In this document: one piece after another, positions 51,297-60,234 of the stretch
Layout of the letters: each line of letters opens with the position of its first letter
How positions within the stretch are numbered: position 1 is the stretch's first letter
Source: Arcobacter sp. EP1
GTDB lineage: Bacteria; Campylobacterota; Campylobacteria; Campylobacterales; Arcobacteraceae
Length of the DNA stretch: 64,000 nt
Direction: 5' to 3'
Assembly (NCBI GenBank): GCA_001655195.1
Contig: LPNY01000042.1
Coordinates: forward strand, 118,441 to 182,440
Translations under genes and position numbers: made by a program
The notes under the pieces: generated by a model
Databases searched by the model: none
What the model was told of the DNA's origin: nothing
What the model saw: only the letters and a program-made list of their open reading frames with translations

Positions 51297-52073
51297 TTAC
51301 TCCTTGAATATTATTGTATCCATGGCTTGATTACCATACATATATTTATTGTGTAATGATTCTCCCTGATGTTTTTTTGAAGCACCAAGGGCAACAAAGA
51401 TAGGTAAAAAATGCTCTAACGTAGGGTGGTTTTGCCGTACATAGGGAGCATCTTTTTCAAAATTTATTAAACTGTTTATCTCTTTATTTTCTAACTTTTC
51501 CACAACCCAGTCTCTAAAAGCAACAGCATAGTTAACGGGTTTTTGGTTTTTGTCATGCCAATTCATATCTCGTAGATTATGTGTCATAGCACCACTTGCA
51601 ACAATGAGTGTATCCTCTCTTAAACTACTTAACGCTTCTCCTATGTTCATTAGCTCTTTAGCACTAAAATTTAAAGGTAATGAGAGCTGTACAATAGGAA
51701 TATCTGCTTTTGGATACATAAGTTTAAGTGGTGACCATACTCCATGGTCATATCCACTTCGTGTCTCTTCTTCATAGATATTAATATTCGCATTATTTAA
51801 AAGAGTAACGACCTTTTTAACTTTATTTATATCATTATTTGCCGGATACTCTTGTTCATAAAGTTTTTCTGGAAAATTATAAAAATCATAAATAATAAAA
51901 GGATCTTCATTCGTTAAAATTCTTAACTCATTTGTGCTCCAGTGCGCTGATATTATTAGAATCGTTTTAGGCGTATCAAATCTTGTTGGAAGTTCTTTTA
52001 AAAACTGTGTTGTTGTATTATTTTCAATAGTTAATGTTGGGCTTCCATGGGAGATAAATAGTGTTGGTAACAT
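51297..52073 (-). CDS. DODA-type extradiol dioxygenase (YgiD-like)
   Basis: About 258 residues, the class III extradiol/4,5-DOPA dioxygenase fold: LFISHGSPTLTIEN with the first metal His, ISAHWST with the second, RSGYDHGVWSPLKLMYPKADIPIVQLSL, and VASGAMTHNLRD. Zn or Fe binds these histidines. YgiD opens catechol rings such as L-DOPA. I start at the ATG at 52073 because an upstream ATG (52085) touches its own ribosome site; the family also starts near here. The following genes are an FMN reductase and pirin. Confidence 0.9.
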   Translation of the reverse strand: MLPTLFISHGSPTLTIENNTTTQFLKELPTRFDTPKTILIISAHWSTNELRILTNEDPFIIYDFYNFPEKLYEQEYPANNDINKVKKVVTLLNNANINIYEEETRSGYDHGVWSPLKLMYPKADIPIVQLSLPLNFSAKELMNIGEALSSLREDTLIVASGAMTHNLRDMNWHDKNQKPVNYAVAFRDWVVEKLENKEINSLINFEKDAPYVRQNHPTLEHFLPIFVALGASKKHQGESLHNKYMYGNQAMDTIIFKE

Positions 52074-52112
52074 CTTTTCGCTCATCCTTTTATTTAATAA
52101 CTACTTTTAGCA

Positions 52113-52129
52113 CATTGAGTGAATCAATG
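52113..52129. repeat. Inverted repeat upstream of the dioxygenase
   Basis: CATTGA-GTGAA-TCAATG, with GC/GC flanks, lies about 40 bases before the dioxygenase start. It differs from the TACTA operators nearby and could bind another regulator. Confidence 0.35.
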
Positions 52130-52139
52130 CGCAAGGTCT

Positions 52140-52164
52140 CCTTTTAAATTAATCATTTAAAAGG
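52140..52164 (-). terminator. AT-rich hairpin after yceI
   Basis: CCTTTTAAA/TTTAAAAGG, a perfect 9-bp stem with a 7-base loop, between yceI and the dioxygenase. It lacks a T-run beyond the stem, so read-through is likely. Confidence 0.35.
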
Positions 52165-52224
52165 CACCGTTTAGTAGTAAATCCTAAAGAGCTTTACGAG
52201 TAAAGCTTGAAGGGGCTTAACGAA

Positions 52225-52791
52225 TTACTTCGCTAAAATACCTTCAATTTCAATATCAAGTTTTACTGTCTCACCAACAGCAACCCCACCTGCTTCTAAA
52301 ATTGAATTATATTTTAGTCCATAATCCATACGATTTATTTTTCCTCTCAAAGCTAAACCTACTCGAGTATTTCCCCATGGGTCTTTGATTGAACCATTGT
52401 TTTCAAAGTCTAAAACAACATTTTTTGAAACACCTCTCATTGTTAGTACTCCGTACGCTTTATCCTCTTGGATTTTATCTAAGACAAAAGTTAAATTAGG
52501 ATGTTGTTTAGCATCAAAAAAATCTGCTGATTTTAAGTGTCCGTCACGTTTGGCATTATCAGTATCAATAGAGGATACTTTGATTTCACCTTTTAAACTT
52601 TTTAGGGTGTTACTTTTTTCATCATATTTGAAGCTTCCGTTAAACTCATTGAAGTTTCCTTTTACATTTGAAATCATCATATGTTTTACTTTGAAACCTA
52701 CATTTGAGTGACTTTTATCTATATTATATGTTCCACCAAAAAGTGCACCTGCTGCTAAAATTGAAGCCAATCCTAATTTTACAATTCTCAT
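52225..52791 (-). CDS. YceI family periplasmic protein (MarR-controlled)
   Basis: 188 residues with a signal peptide (about 1-19) and the YceI barrel: YNIDKSHSNVGFKVKHMMISNVKG, ADFFDAKQHPNLTFVLDKI, YGLKYNSILEAGGVAVGETVKLDIEIE. It is clearly similar to the paralogue at 325. Its -10 (TATAAT on the minus strand, 52807-52812) adjoins an operator at 52816, and the marR gene lies just upstream, so this copy is probably induced when MarR lets go. The ligand is unknown. Confidence 0.93.
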   Translation of the reverse strand: MRIVKLGLASILAAGALFGGTYNIDKSHSNVGFKVKHMMISNVKGNFNEFNGSFKYDEKSNTLKSLKGEIKVSSIDTDNAKRDGHLKSADFFDAKQHPNLTFVLDKIQEDKAYGVLTMRGVSKNVVLDFENNGSIKDPWGNTRVGLALRGKINRMDYGLKYNSILEAGGVAVGETVKLDIEIEGILAK

Positions 52792-52815
52792 TTTATTTCC
52801 TTTAAAATTATATAT

Positions 52816-52827
52816 TACTAGTTAGTA
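52816..52827. promoter_or_regulatory. MarR operator C (yceI promoter)
   Basis: TACTA-GT-TAGTA matches the two sites near marR. It sits four bases upstream of the yceI -10 (52807-52812), where a bound repressor would exclude RNA polymerase. Confidence 0.65.
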
Positions 52828-52862
52828 CTATATGAACAAAAAAAAGCTTTTTTTATTTGCTC

Positions 52863-53315
52863 TTAATTTGCTTTATAGACTTTGTTTAACAAATCAAATA
52901 GTGTATCCAGTTCATCATCACTTAATACTTCCATATTATTATGAAGGTTTTTTGCATGTTCTGGAAAGACTCTCTCAATCACTTCTTTGCCTTTATCTTC
53001 AAGTTGTAAAATTGAAGCACGCTTATCTTCTGGGTCTGCAATTGCTGTTATCCAACCATCTCGTTTGAGATTTTTGACCACAACAGTGATATTTCCAGGA
53101 GTACTCATAGTGAGTTTTGTGATTGAACCAATATTTAAATTGCCACGATGGTAAAGTACTTCAAGTACTTTAAACTGGTTAAATGTTAAGTTATTATCTG
53201 ATAAATAGTTAAGGGTCTTTTGTTGTAGTTTTTGAGTGACTCTTTCTAATCGAACCACAGTTCGCATTGCTTTGTCTGTTCTATAACCGTAAGACTTTAA
53301 ACTTTTTGTATTCAT
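52863..53315 (-). CDS. MarR family regulator of the electrophile-type set
   Basis: 150 residues with a MarR winged helix: LTFNQFKVLEVLYHRGNLNIGSITKLTMSTPGNITVVVKNLKRDGWITAIADPEDKRASILQLEDKG holds the HTH and the D-R wing motif (DPEDKRA). ATG follows AGGAGTT. Its promoter is unusually clear (TTGACA, 18 bases, TATAAT) with a 12-bp palindrome in the spacer and an 18-bp palindrome further upstream, a layout for tight autorepression. The same motif precedes yceI downstream. There is no Cys in the HTH region visible as a redox switch. Confidence 0.93.
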   Translation of the reverse strand: MNTKSLKSYGYRTDKAMRTVVRLERVTQKLQQKTLNYLSDNNLTFNQFKVLEVLYHRGNLNIGSITKLTMSTPGNITVVVKNLKRDGWITAIADPEDKRASILQLEDKGKEVIERVFPEHAKNLHNNMEVLSDDELDTLFDLLNKVYKAN

Positions 53316-53333
53316 GATATAACTCCTGATGAA

Positions 53334-53363
53334 ATTATAGTACTAATTAGTAGTAGTTGTCAA
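53334..53363 (-). promoter_or_regulatory. Sigma-70 promoter of marR
   Basis: On the minus strand TTGACA (53358-53363) and TATAAT (53334-53339) are 18 bases apart, both perfect. Such a -35 is rare in this genome region. Confidence 0.75.
53341..53352. promoter_or_regulatory. MarR operator A (promoter spacer)
   Basis: TACTAATTAGTA, a perfect 12-bp palindrome lying wholly inside the marR promoter spacer. Confidence 0.7.
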
Positions 53364-53379
53364 GAGGTCAAAGTAAAAA

Positions 53380-53397
53380 TAGTACTAATTAGTACTA
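53380..53397. promoter_or_regulatory. MarR operator B
   Basis: TAGTACTAATTAGTACTA, a perfect 18-bp palindrome containing the same 12-bp core as operator A, centred 42 bases upstream of it (four helical turns). Confidence 0.7.
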
Positions 53398-53411
53398 AAA
53401 TTGCCATAAAA

Positions 53412-53443
53412 AAAGCCCTAAACTCGCTATAGAATAGGGCTTT
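53412..53443 (-). terminator. Terminator of the coaE-purT operon
   Basis: AAAGCCCTA/TAGGGCTTT (53412-53420 and 53435-53443) forms a 9-bp stem and is followed on the minus strand by a T-run. Confidence 0.8.
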
Positions 53444-53478
53444 AAAGAAATTTGAGAATTTTTATAAATTATGCGGTT

Positions 53479-54648
53479 TTATTTGTCATTAAAGTTTTTG
53501 ATAATCTCTCTTGCTTCCTCAAGGGCTTTTTCACTTGAGTCTTTATCAAAGGTTAATGCAACTGCCATTCGTCTTCCAACATGTGATTGTGGTTTTCCAA
53601 ATACACGTGCATATGAAGTAGCGGTAAAGGCTTTTTCATTTATTTCAACGATTGGATTAAAGGTATCTTCTTTTGCTTTATAGGCAGCACTCGCACCTGC
53701 ACCATAATCAATATAATCTAATGGTAATCCAAGTACGGCTCGAATATGCAAGGCAAATTCACTTTGAGATTGGGTAATCATTGTTACCATTCCAGTATCA
53801 TGTGGTCGTGGGCTTACTTCTGAGAAGTAAACTTCGTCACCTTGAACAAACATTTCAACACCAAAAATACCTCGACCACCTAGTCCATCAGTTACTGTTT
53901 TTGCAATTTCTTGTGCATTTTTCTTTGCCGTTTCACTCATGTTCATTGGTTGCCAAGAGAAGATATAGTCTCCATCTTGTTGAATGTGTCCAATAGGTTC
54001 ACAAAATACAGTTTGTTGCTCATTTCGTACAGTTAACATCGTAATTTCATAATCAAATTTTACAAACGCTTCTACGATAAGTTCACTGGCATCACCTCGA
54101 GCTTCTTTTGCAATTTCCCATGACTTTGCTAAGTCAGCTTCCGATTTTGCAACACTTTGCCCATGTCCTGAAGAACTCATAACTGGTTTAATCACACATG
54201 GGAATCCCATATTTTGTGCGGCACTTTGTAATCCTTCAAAAGTTGTTACAAACTCATAGGGTCCCGTTTTTACTTTTAACTCTTCAGCTGCAAACTGTCG
54301 AATGTTTTTTCGGTTCATTGTTTTATTCACTGCATCAGCATTTGGAATTACATGGAAACCTTCGTTTTCAGCTTCAAAAAGTGCTTCAATATTTATTGCT
54401 TCTACTTCAGGCAAGATATAAGTTGGTTTTTCTCTTCGAATAACATCCAAAATCTCATTTTTGTTTTTCATGTTGATTGTGTATGCTTTGTTGGCAACTA
54501 ACTGTGCTGGTGCATTGTTGTATGAGTCAACTGCAATGGTTTCAATACCTAAACGTTGTGCCTCAATAACTACCTCTTTACCTAACTCCCCACTTCCAAG
54601 AAGCATTACTTTAATGGAATCCGATTTTAATGGTGCTGTGAAATTCAT
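53479..54648 (-). CDS. purT: Formate-dependent GAR transformylase PurT
   Basis: 389 residues, an ATP-grasp enzyme that makes formyl-GAR from GAR, formate and ATP in purine synthesis. Seen: [21 protein letters not shown], the [11 protein letters not shown] loop, [47 protein letters not shown], all diagnostic of PurT. Length is normal. AAAGGGA precedes ATG. It is one base after the Bax-like gene, the last gene of the minus-strand operon. Confidence 0.97.
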   Translation of the reverse strand: MNFTAPLKSDSIKVMLLGSGELGKEVVIEAQRLGIETIAVDSYNNAPAQLVANKAYTINMKNKNEILDVIRREKPTYILPEVEAINIEALFEAENEGFHVIPNADAVNKTMNRKNIRQFAAEELKVKTGPYEFVTTFEGLQSAAQNMGFPCVIKPVMSSSGHGQSVAKSEADLAKSWEIAKEARGDASELIVEAFVKFDYEITMLTVRNEQQTVFCEPIGHIQQDGDYIFSWQPMNMSETAKKNAQEIAKTVTDGLGGRGIFGVEMFVQGDEVYFSEVSPRPHDTGMVTMITQSQSEFALHIRAVLGLPLDYIDYGAGASAAYKAKEDTFNPIVEINEKAFTATSYARVFGKPQSHVGRRMAVALTFDKDSSEKALEEAREIIKNFNDK

Positions 54649-54649
54649 T

Positions 54650-55375
54650 TTATCCCTTTATTTTATAAAAAAGTATCCTATCATACTTTTCTAGATTTTC
54701 ATTTTTTATCATTGTTTTTAAGATGTCTAAATATTTTGTGCCAATACCTGAATAGTTTATAAGTGTTTGGCTAAGTTCCAAGCCACTTAAACTTTTACCG
54801 TGCTGTTTTAAATTATCTCGTTTGTCTTGAAATGATTTAAAGGCTTTGTTTCTATTAAGATTTAACATATATGCAGTAACGGCTTCTTGTAGTGAGCCAA
54901 AAACTCGAATAAAATATTTTGCATTTTTAGGGCGCTTTTTGGGAATAATTCCAATTTTTTCATCATAGGTCCAGTGCCCAAATATATTGTGCGCCTCTTT
55001 TGTAAAGCGGCTTCTTCCTAAATCACTCTCAACCGCAGCTTGCGCTAAAGCTAAAGAGGCCGGTACCACATCAATTTTTTTAAGATATTCTTCTTTGTCA
55101 TAGAGTTTTTTAATATCATATTTCCATTTTATTTTTAAAAGTTTGTTTTTATATGAACGGTTTTTTTTATCCCGTAAATCTTTTTTAAAAAGTGATAGTA
55201 CATGGTTTCGCTCTTTTAGAATATTTATATTCTCTTGTTCTATAAGTTCATAGAGATAGTTAAAAAAGAAATCTTTCTTTTTTTCTATCCCTTGAATTTG
55301 GTAGTAACTTTGAGGTAAATTGGAAGCATAAAGATTTCCAATAATAAAGCCTATTAATAGAAGTACTTTTAACAT
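54650..55375 (-). CDS. bax: Bax-like glucosaminidase-domain protein
   Basis: 241 residues with a signal peptide ([17 protein letters not shown]) and a glucosaminidase/Bax domain: [37 protein letters not shown] carries the catalytic-type Glu, and [24 protein letters not shown] is the Bax-type end. It likely cuts peptidoglycan in the periplasm. It overlaps dapF by 7 bases, and dapF makes the peptidoglycan diamino acid, so a cell-wall theme is shared. Confidence 0.88.
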   Translation of the reverse strand: MLKVLLLIGFIIGNLYASNLPQSYYQIQGIEKKKDFFFNYLYELIEQENINILKERNHVLSLFKKDLRDKKNRSYKNKLLKIKWKYDIKKLYDKEEYLKKIDVVPASLALAQAAVESDLGRSRFTKEAHNIFGHWTYDEKIGIIPKKRPKNAKYFIRVFGSLQEAVTAYMLNLNRNKAFKSFQDKRDNLKQHGKSLSGLELSQTLINYSGIGTKYLDILKTMIKNENLEKYDRILFYKIKG

Positions 55376-56109
55376 AAGTTTGCCGTAAATACCTTTTTAA
55401 CTGAACCTTTAAAGAAAAGGGTCTCTTCTTTTTTTGTAAGCGTTAACTCTTCATTACTTGTTGGATAAACAAAAGTGCTATCTTCAACGAGTCCTAAATT
55501 GTTTGCCCGTAAAAAACAAGCAACCATACCCGTTCCACAAGCTTGTGTTTCATGTTCTACGCCACGCTCATAAGTTCGTACATAAACTTTACCCTCTTTA
55601 ACTGTTGCAAAATTAACGTTAGCATTATGTTCATATCTCATCTTTGCACATAAGTCATGGTTATAATCTTCTAGATCATCCACCAGTGTTACTAAATGTG
55701 GAACACCCGTATCAACGAACCACCATGTAAATCCCTCTTGTTCAAAGGCTTCTTTTAATACAACTGGTGGGGTCATTTGTGTTTGTACTACATCACCGTT
55801 TACTTCACAGGCAATAGTTCCAGCACCTGTCATAAATGACAGGGAAGCAGGAGCTAAATTATTGGTATAGGCGTAATGAGCACAGGCTCGTGTCCCATTT
55901 CCACACATTGCTGCATCACTACCATCACTGTTATAAAAAAGCCACTCAAAGTTATGTTCTGCGTGCGGAATAAGTACAATCAATCCATCTGCACCTATGC
56001 CTTCTGTTCTATTACATAATTTTTGTGCAAGGCTTGAATAGTCCTCTTTTACCAAGGTGTGGAAGATTACAAAGTCATTTCCACTTGCACTATATTTTGT
56101 ATATGTCAT
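55369..56109 (-). CDS. dapF: Diaminopimelate epimerase
   Basis: 246 residues. The two catalytic cysteines are in MCGNGTRACAHY and TQACGTGMVAC. YTKYSASGNDFV at the N-terminus is standard. It converts LL- to meso-diaminopimelate for peptidoglycan and lysine. Slightly short of the usual 270 but complete. It overlaps coaE by four bases and the Bax-like gene by seven. Confidence 0.96.
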   Translation of the reverse strand: MTYTKYSASGNDFVIFHTLVKEDYSSLAQKLCNRTEGIGADGLIVLIPHAEHNFEWLFYNSDGSDAAMCGNGTRACAHYAYTNNLAPASLSFMTGAGTIACEVNGDVVQTQMTPPVVLKEAFEQEGFTWWFVDTGVPHLVTLVDDLEDYNHDLCAKMRYEHNANVNFATVKEGKVYVRTYERGVEHETQACGTGMVACFLRANNLGLVEDSTFVYPTSNEELTLTKKEETLFFKGSVKKVFTANLC

Positions 56110-56696
56110 AAAATCTCCTTAATCACTCTTTCTACTTCTTTTTGTAGACTTTTTAGATTACTTGAATTATCAATCAAATAATCCGCTCTATTTTTTTTCT
56201 CTTCGATGTCCATTTGATTTGAGATTTTTAGTTTTGCTTCATCTTCGTCAATGGCATCTCGATTCATCAGTCGTTGTACTTGTAAATCTCGTGGGGTATA
56301 AACCACTAAACATTTATCGATTGGGTAATGCATCTTTTCAAAAAACAGAGGGATATCAATAAAGTAGGGTTTTCCTGCTTCTTCAAAGATTACGGACTCT
56401 TTTTCAATTTCCTGACGAATGAGTGGGTGAATAAACGCTTCTAGTTTAAGTTTTTCTTGTTCATTAGCAAAAATGATTTTCCCTAACTCTTTTCGAATTA
56501 CTTTGCCCTCTTTAACATACTGGCTTCCAAACATGTTAGCAATTTCGCCACTATGCATATCCAGTAGTTTGTGAGCAATTTTGTCTGCATCAATTGTTAA
56601 AAAACCGTGTAGTTTTAAAAGGCTACAGGCTGTACTTTTTCCCGTTGCAATTCCACCGGTGAGTGCAATAGCATGTTTAAATGTTTCATTATTCAT
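56106..56696 (-). CDS. coaE: Dephospho-CoA kinase
   Basis: 196 residues. The P-loop is GGIATGKSTA (about 14-23), followed by GFLTIDADKIAHKLL and YFIDIPLFFEKMHYPID, the CoaE signatures. It phosphorylates dephospho-CoA in the last step of CoA synthesis. No ribosome site precedes the ATG at 56696; instead TAAAAT lies six bases upstream, so an additional leaderless transcript is possible besides read-through from the speE-like gene. Confidence 0.95.
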   Translation of the reverse strand: MNNETFKHAIALTGGIATGKSTACSLLKLHGFLTIDADKIAHKLLDMHSGEIANMFGSQYVKEGKVIRKELGKIIFANEQEKLKLEAFIHPLIRQEIEKESVIFEEAGKPYFIDIPLFFEKMHYPIDKCLVVYTPRDLQVQRLMNRDAIDEDEAKLKISNQMDIEEKKNRADYLIDNSSNLKSLQKEVERVIKEIL

Positions 56697-56702
56697 GCGC
56701 GC

Positions 56703-56708
56703 ATTTTA
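56703..56708 (-). promoter_or_regulatory. Possible leaderless promoter of coaE
   Basis: TAAAAT on the minus strand, preceded by TTTAGA, ends six bases before the coaE ATG, putting the expected transcript start on the A of ATG. Confidence 0.35.
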
Positions 56709-56790
56709 TCTAAATTTGGATTTAACCAAAGTTATGTAGCAAAAATTTCTATATAAGAGTAGAGTTTAAGTGAATAAAGGCAGGCAAAGC

Positions 56791-57345
56791 TTATCGCTTT
56801 GCAATACCTGTAAGTTTTCTATGAATGTGTGAAGCAAATACAAATGAAGCGTGGTGTACTTCAGTTGAGTAGTAGTTAACATCATCAAGTAAATCAGATA
56901 CTTGTAATACAATATCTGCTGTTGGATGGTATTTCTTTGAAGCAATGATTGCTGTTTTATGACCAAAACTAAATGGCATTGCAATCCAGAACTTTTCACC
57001 TACTCTTTGTAAGTCTGCTTTTAGAGTCTCTTCATTTCTATGAAAACTCTTTGATGGGAATGTAATAATTCCATCATTTTTTAAAACTCGCTCAATATTT
57101 GCTAATAGAAGATCATCTACAGCAACATCTGTTAAAATAATAACATCAATATCTTTTTCATTGTGAGCAGTTAAAAGTGAAGTATCACCAAATGTAGCTT
57201 GGGCTTTGTGTTTCTCAACTTCTTGTTTTAATTCATCATCAACGGTTCCAATAACTAAAATCTTTTCAGGCTCTTTATGGGTACATAAAGGTACATGAAC
57301 CATCATTTCGTTAAAGGCGTAATTTGCGTTTTCTAAGCTTGACAT
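56791..57345 (-). CDS. speE: Spermidine synthase-like protein (short form)
   Basis: 184 residues. FNEMMVHVPLCTHKEPEKILVIGTVDDELKQEV matches the spermidine-synthase start (MxxHxPxxxHPxPxxVLxIGGGDG), but the GGGDG loop is altered to GTVDDE and the protein is much shorter than the usual 260-310. It ends with a region for the aminopropyl-acceptor half (VLQVSDLLDDVNYYSTEVHHASFVFA). Such short forms occur in this phylum; enzymatic activity is uncertain. AAAGGAC precedes ATG. It may head the coaE-dapF-bax-purT operon. Confidence 0.8.
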   Translation of the reverse strand: MSSLENANYAFNEMMVHVPLCTHKEPEKILVIGTVDDELKQEVEKHKAQATFGDTSLLTAHNEKDIDVIILTDVAVDDLLLANIERVLKNDGIITFPSKSFHRNEETLKADLQRVGEKFWIAMPFSFGHKTAIIASKKYHPTADIVLQVSDLLDDVNYYSTEVHHASFVFASHIHRKLTGIAKR

Positions 57346-57479
57346 CTAAATACGTCCTTTTAATAAATTTTCGATATAATACCAAAAAATTTTTAAAGTA
57401 TATGAAAAATTCTAAGTACAAAGAAAATTTATAAGTAAATTTAATTTGAAAAAGAATATTTGTGACACAAAGGTAAGAA

Positions 57480-58475
57480 ATGAGTACAGTAAGCTACAAA
57501 GATGCTGGTGTAGATATTGATGCTGGAAATCAGTTTGTTGAAAACATTAAACCCCATGTAAAATCAACAATGATTCCTGGAGTTTTAGGTGGAATTGGTT
57601 CTTTTGCTGGGGCATTTGAACTGCCAACAGGGTATAAACAACCGGTAATTTTATCAGGAACAGATGGAGTTGGTACAAAACTAAAGTTAGCAATTGATGC
57701 AAAACAGTTTGACACGGTTGGTATTGATTTAGTAGCAATGTGTACAAACGATCTTTTATGTAACTTTGGTGAGCCACTGTTTTTCCTCGATTACTATGCA
57801 ACGGCGAAGTTAGAAGTTAATGAAGCAACAGATGTTGTAAAAGGGATTGCTGAAGGGTGTATTCGTTCTGAGTGTGCACTTGTTGGTGGTGAAACTGCTG
57901 AAATGCCAGGTATGTACAAAGAGGGTGATTTTGATTTAGCTGGTTTCTGTGTAGGTATTGCAGAAAAAGAAGAGTTAAACCGAATTGAAAGAATTGCCGC
58001 AGGTGATACCCTGATTGCTTTACCATCTTCTGGTATTCACTCAAATGGATTCTCACTTGTTAGAAAGCTTCTTTTAGAGAAACTTGAAATGACACTTGAA
58101 GATGAGTTCGATGGAAAACTATTAAAAGATGTTTTATTAGAACCTACAAGAATTTACGTAAAAGAGTTCAAAGCAAACAAAGAGAACATCAATGCCTTAG
58201 CTCATATCACTGGTGGGGGAATTACTGAAAACTTACCACGAGTATTACCTGATAATTTAAAAGCAGTGGTAAAAAGAGACTCAATCAAAGTTTTACCAAT
58301 CTTTGAATACATGGGACAATTTGTAGAAACAGAAGAGATGTACCGAACATTTAATATGGGTGTTGGTATGATTCTTGTTGTAAATCCTGCAAATGTTGAT
58401 GCTGTATTAGCAAACACTGATGGTTATGTTATTGGTGAAATCGCAGAGGGTGAAAAAGGTGTAGAGTTTATCTAA
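57480..58475 (+). CDS. purM: Phosphoribosylformylglycinamidine cyclo-ligase
   Basis: 331 residues. Signatures: SYKDAGVDIDAGNQFVENIKP at the start, LSGTDGVGTKLKLA, DLVAMCTNDLLC, ALVGGETAEMPGMY, PSSGIHSNGFSLVR and HITGGGITENLPRVLP. It makes AIR from FGAM with ATP in purine synthesis. Length is normal. AAAGGTAAG lies before ATG. It is divergent from the speE-like gene and ends in a strong terminator. Confidence 0.97.
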   Translation: MSTVSYKDAGVDIDAGNQFVENIKPHVKSTMIPGVLGGIGSFAGAFELPTGYKQPVILSGTDGVGTKLKLAIDAKQFDTVGIDLVAMCTNDLLCNFGEPLFFLDYYATAKLEVNEATDVVKGIAEGCIRSECALVGGETAEMPGMYKEGDFDLAGFCVGIAEKEELNRIERIAAGDTLIALPSSGIHSNGFSLVRKLLLEKLEMTLEDEFDGKLLKDVLLEPTRIYVKEFKANKENINALAHITGGGITENLPRVLPDNLKAVVKRDSIKVLPIFEYMGQFVETEEMYRTFNMGVGMILVVNPANVDAVLANTDGYVIGEIAEGEKGVEFI

Positions 58476-58496
58476 TCTTTTAGATTGATACACACT

Positions 58497-58530
58497 AAAA
58501 AGAGAAGGACTTTGGTTCTTCTCTTTTTTT
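58497..58530 (+). terminator. Terminator of purM
   Basis: Arms 58497-58510 and 58515-58528 pair over 14 bp with one G-T around TTTG and end in a T-run. Confidence 0.85.
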
Positions 58531-58561
58531 ATGCCCAATAAAAGTTTATGCGGTGTATAAA

Positions 58562-60052
58562 CTATTTAATCGTATCAGATTTAAATCGGTTTCGTCCCTC
58601 TTTTTTTGCTTTATACAGAAGTCCATCAGTTATTTTAAACATTTCATCAGCGTTGAGCAAATGACTATCTTCAAAGAGTACAATACCTGCTGAAAGGGTT
58701 AAAAAGTCAGAGACTTTACTATTTTTATGTAGTATTTTTAGTTTTTCAATATCTTGAATAAATCGTTGTGTAAAGTTTTCTAGTTCCACAATATCTTGAT
58801 GTTGACATAAAAGAATAAACTCTTCTCCACCCACTCTAAATGCATAATCATATGAACGGTTAGTATATTTGTCAATGACCTTTGCAACGGCTTTAAGAGC
58901 TTTATCTCCATCATGGTGACCATAGGTATCGTTGTACTGTTTAAAGAAATCAATATCCAACATAATCATACTGAGATTTTTTTTGTCCCGTTTTGCTCGT
59001 CTGACCTCTTTTTCAAAGATGGTCTCAAAATAGTTTCGGTTGTTTAATCCTGTCAAAGAATCAATAATAGCAACCTCTTCGATTTTTTTCTTATCTGTAA
59101 TATTGGTCAAAATGATATTAAAAGAGCGCAGTTTAAAATTTGAATCTAACTCAGGGAAAATTTCAATGTTAAACCACAGTTTGACGTTATTGATGGTGAT
59201 ATACACTTCTGATGTGAACTCTTTAGCTGAAAAAATGATATTTTCAAAAGTTTTAAACTGTGTTGCATCGGTAAAAAAGTGTTCATTTTTGGTATGAATA
59301 ATATCCTCTTTTTTTACTTGAAGTGTCCGACACAAGGCGTTACTTATTTCCATGACATCTTTATTAAGACTAATTCTAGCCATTAAAATATTTTGGTCAA
59401 TCAAATAGAGTTGTTTATTGTTTTGTTTATTGATTTTAAGAAGGCTATTGATGATATATAAAATAATCAACCCTGATAAAAGAACAGTGGTAATAATAAC
59501 CCCTATAACATAATCGACCCCATTGTCTTTGATGGAACTGGTATAAAAGTGGTTAGCTTTGTTAAAGGCAAATGTTTTTAAGGTTTCAATCTTTTCATAC
59601 AAATCTTTAATATGTTTTGCCCCTTCACCTTTAGTAATGGCGATGGCTTCCTCACGTTTATTATCATAGATTTTAACTAAAACTTTTTCACGTATTTGTT
59701 TCCACTCTTTAAACGCATTATAGGAAGTATCAATGTTTTCTTTATCTCCTAAATAATACTGATAGATAGCACCAAAACTTTTAAGAGCTTTATCCTCTTC
59801 TTGTTGGATTTCTTGTACTAGTTTTAAAATCTCTAATGAGTTTTTTGAAAGTACAATATCTTTCATATCACGATGCATAGTGATAATGTTAGTTTGGATG
59901 CTTGCCACGGCATTACTAACAGTAAATGGATGCGTATACATTTTTTGTGTGTTAACGGAGAGCTGATTCATCTTTAAAATTGTAAAATAGGCACTTAAAA
60001 GTGCTATGATAAGTATCAGCAAAAAACTAAAAAATAACTTTTTGATGTTCAT
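58562..60052 (-). CDS. Membrane diguanylate cyclase (GGDEF)
   Basis: 496 residues: helix (about 5-25), periplasmic four-helix sensor (VSNAVASIQTNIITMHRDMKDIVLSKNS), second helix (about 185-205), PAS-like region, and a GGDEF domain with intact GGEEF (RVGGEEFILL). The sensor is close to that of the kinase at 14782 (HRDMKD motif), so the two may share a stimulus. Start at ATG 60052 with AGGGA upstream; the longer reading begins at a weaker site. It makes c-di-GMP. Confidence 0.92.
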   Translation of the reverse strand: MNIKKLFFSFLLILIIALLSAYFTILKMNQLSVNTQKMYTHPFTVSNAVASIQTNIITMHRDMKDIVLSKNSLEILKLVQEIQQEEDKALKSFGAIYQYYLGDKENIDTSYNAFKEWKQIREKVLVKIYDNKREEAIAITKGEGAKHIKDLYEKIETLKTFAFNKANHFYTSSIKDNGVDYVIGVIITTVLLSGLIILYIINSLLKINKQNNKQLYLIDQNILMARISLNKDVMEISNALCRTLQVKKEDIIHTKNEHFFTDATQFKTFENIIFSAKEFTSEVYITINNVKLWFNIEIFPELDSNFKLRSFNIILTNITDKKKIEEVAIIDSLTGLNNRNYFETIFEKEVRRAKRDKKNLSMIMLDIDFFKQYNDTYGHHDGDKALKAVAKVIDKYTNRSYDYAFRVGGEEFILLCQHQDIVELENFTQRFIQDIEKLKILHKNSKVSDFLTLSAGIVLFEDSHLLNADEMFKITDGLLYKAKKEGRNRFKSDTIK

Positions 60053-60234
60053 AAATTGGTTCCCTAATCCCATAAAATAAAAGATCAAAGTATAACAAAT
60101 AGTTATTTAATAACCTCCATGGTTATTAAACTTAATATTTTCTTAATTTCTTATTTTTGACTCTTTATTGTCATATCAATCTCACATAACTAAGATAGAT
60201 TTAAATCATTGAAACAACATTGAAGGAGAGAGGC

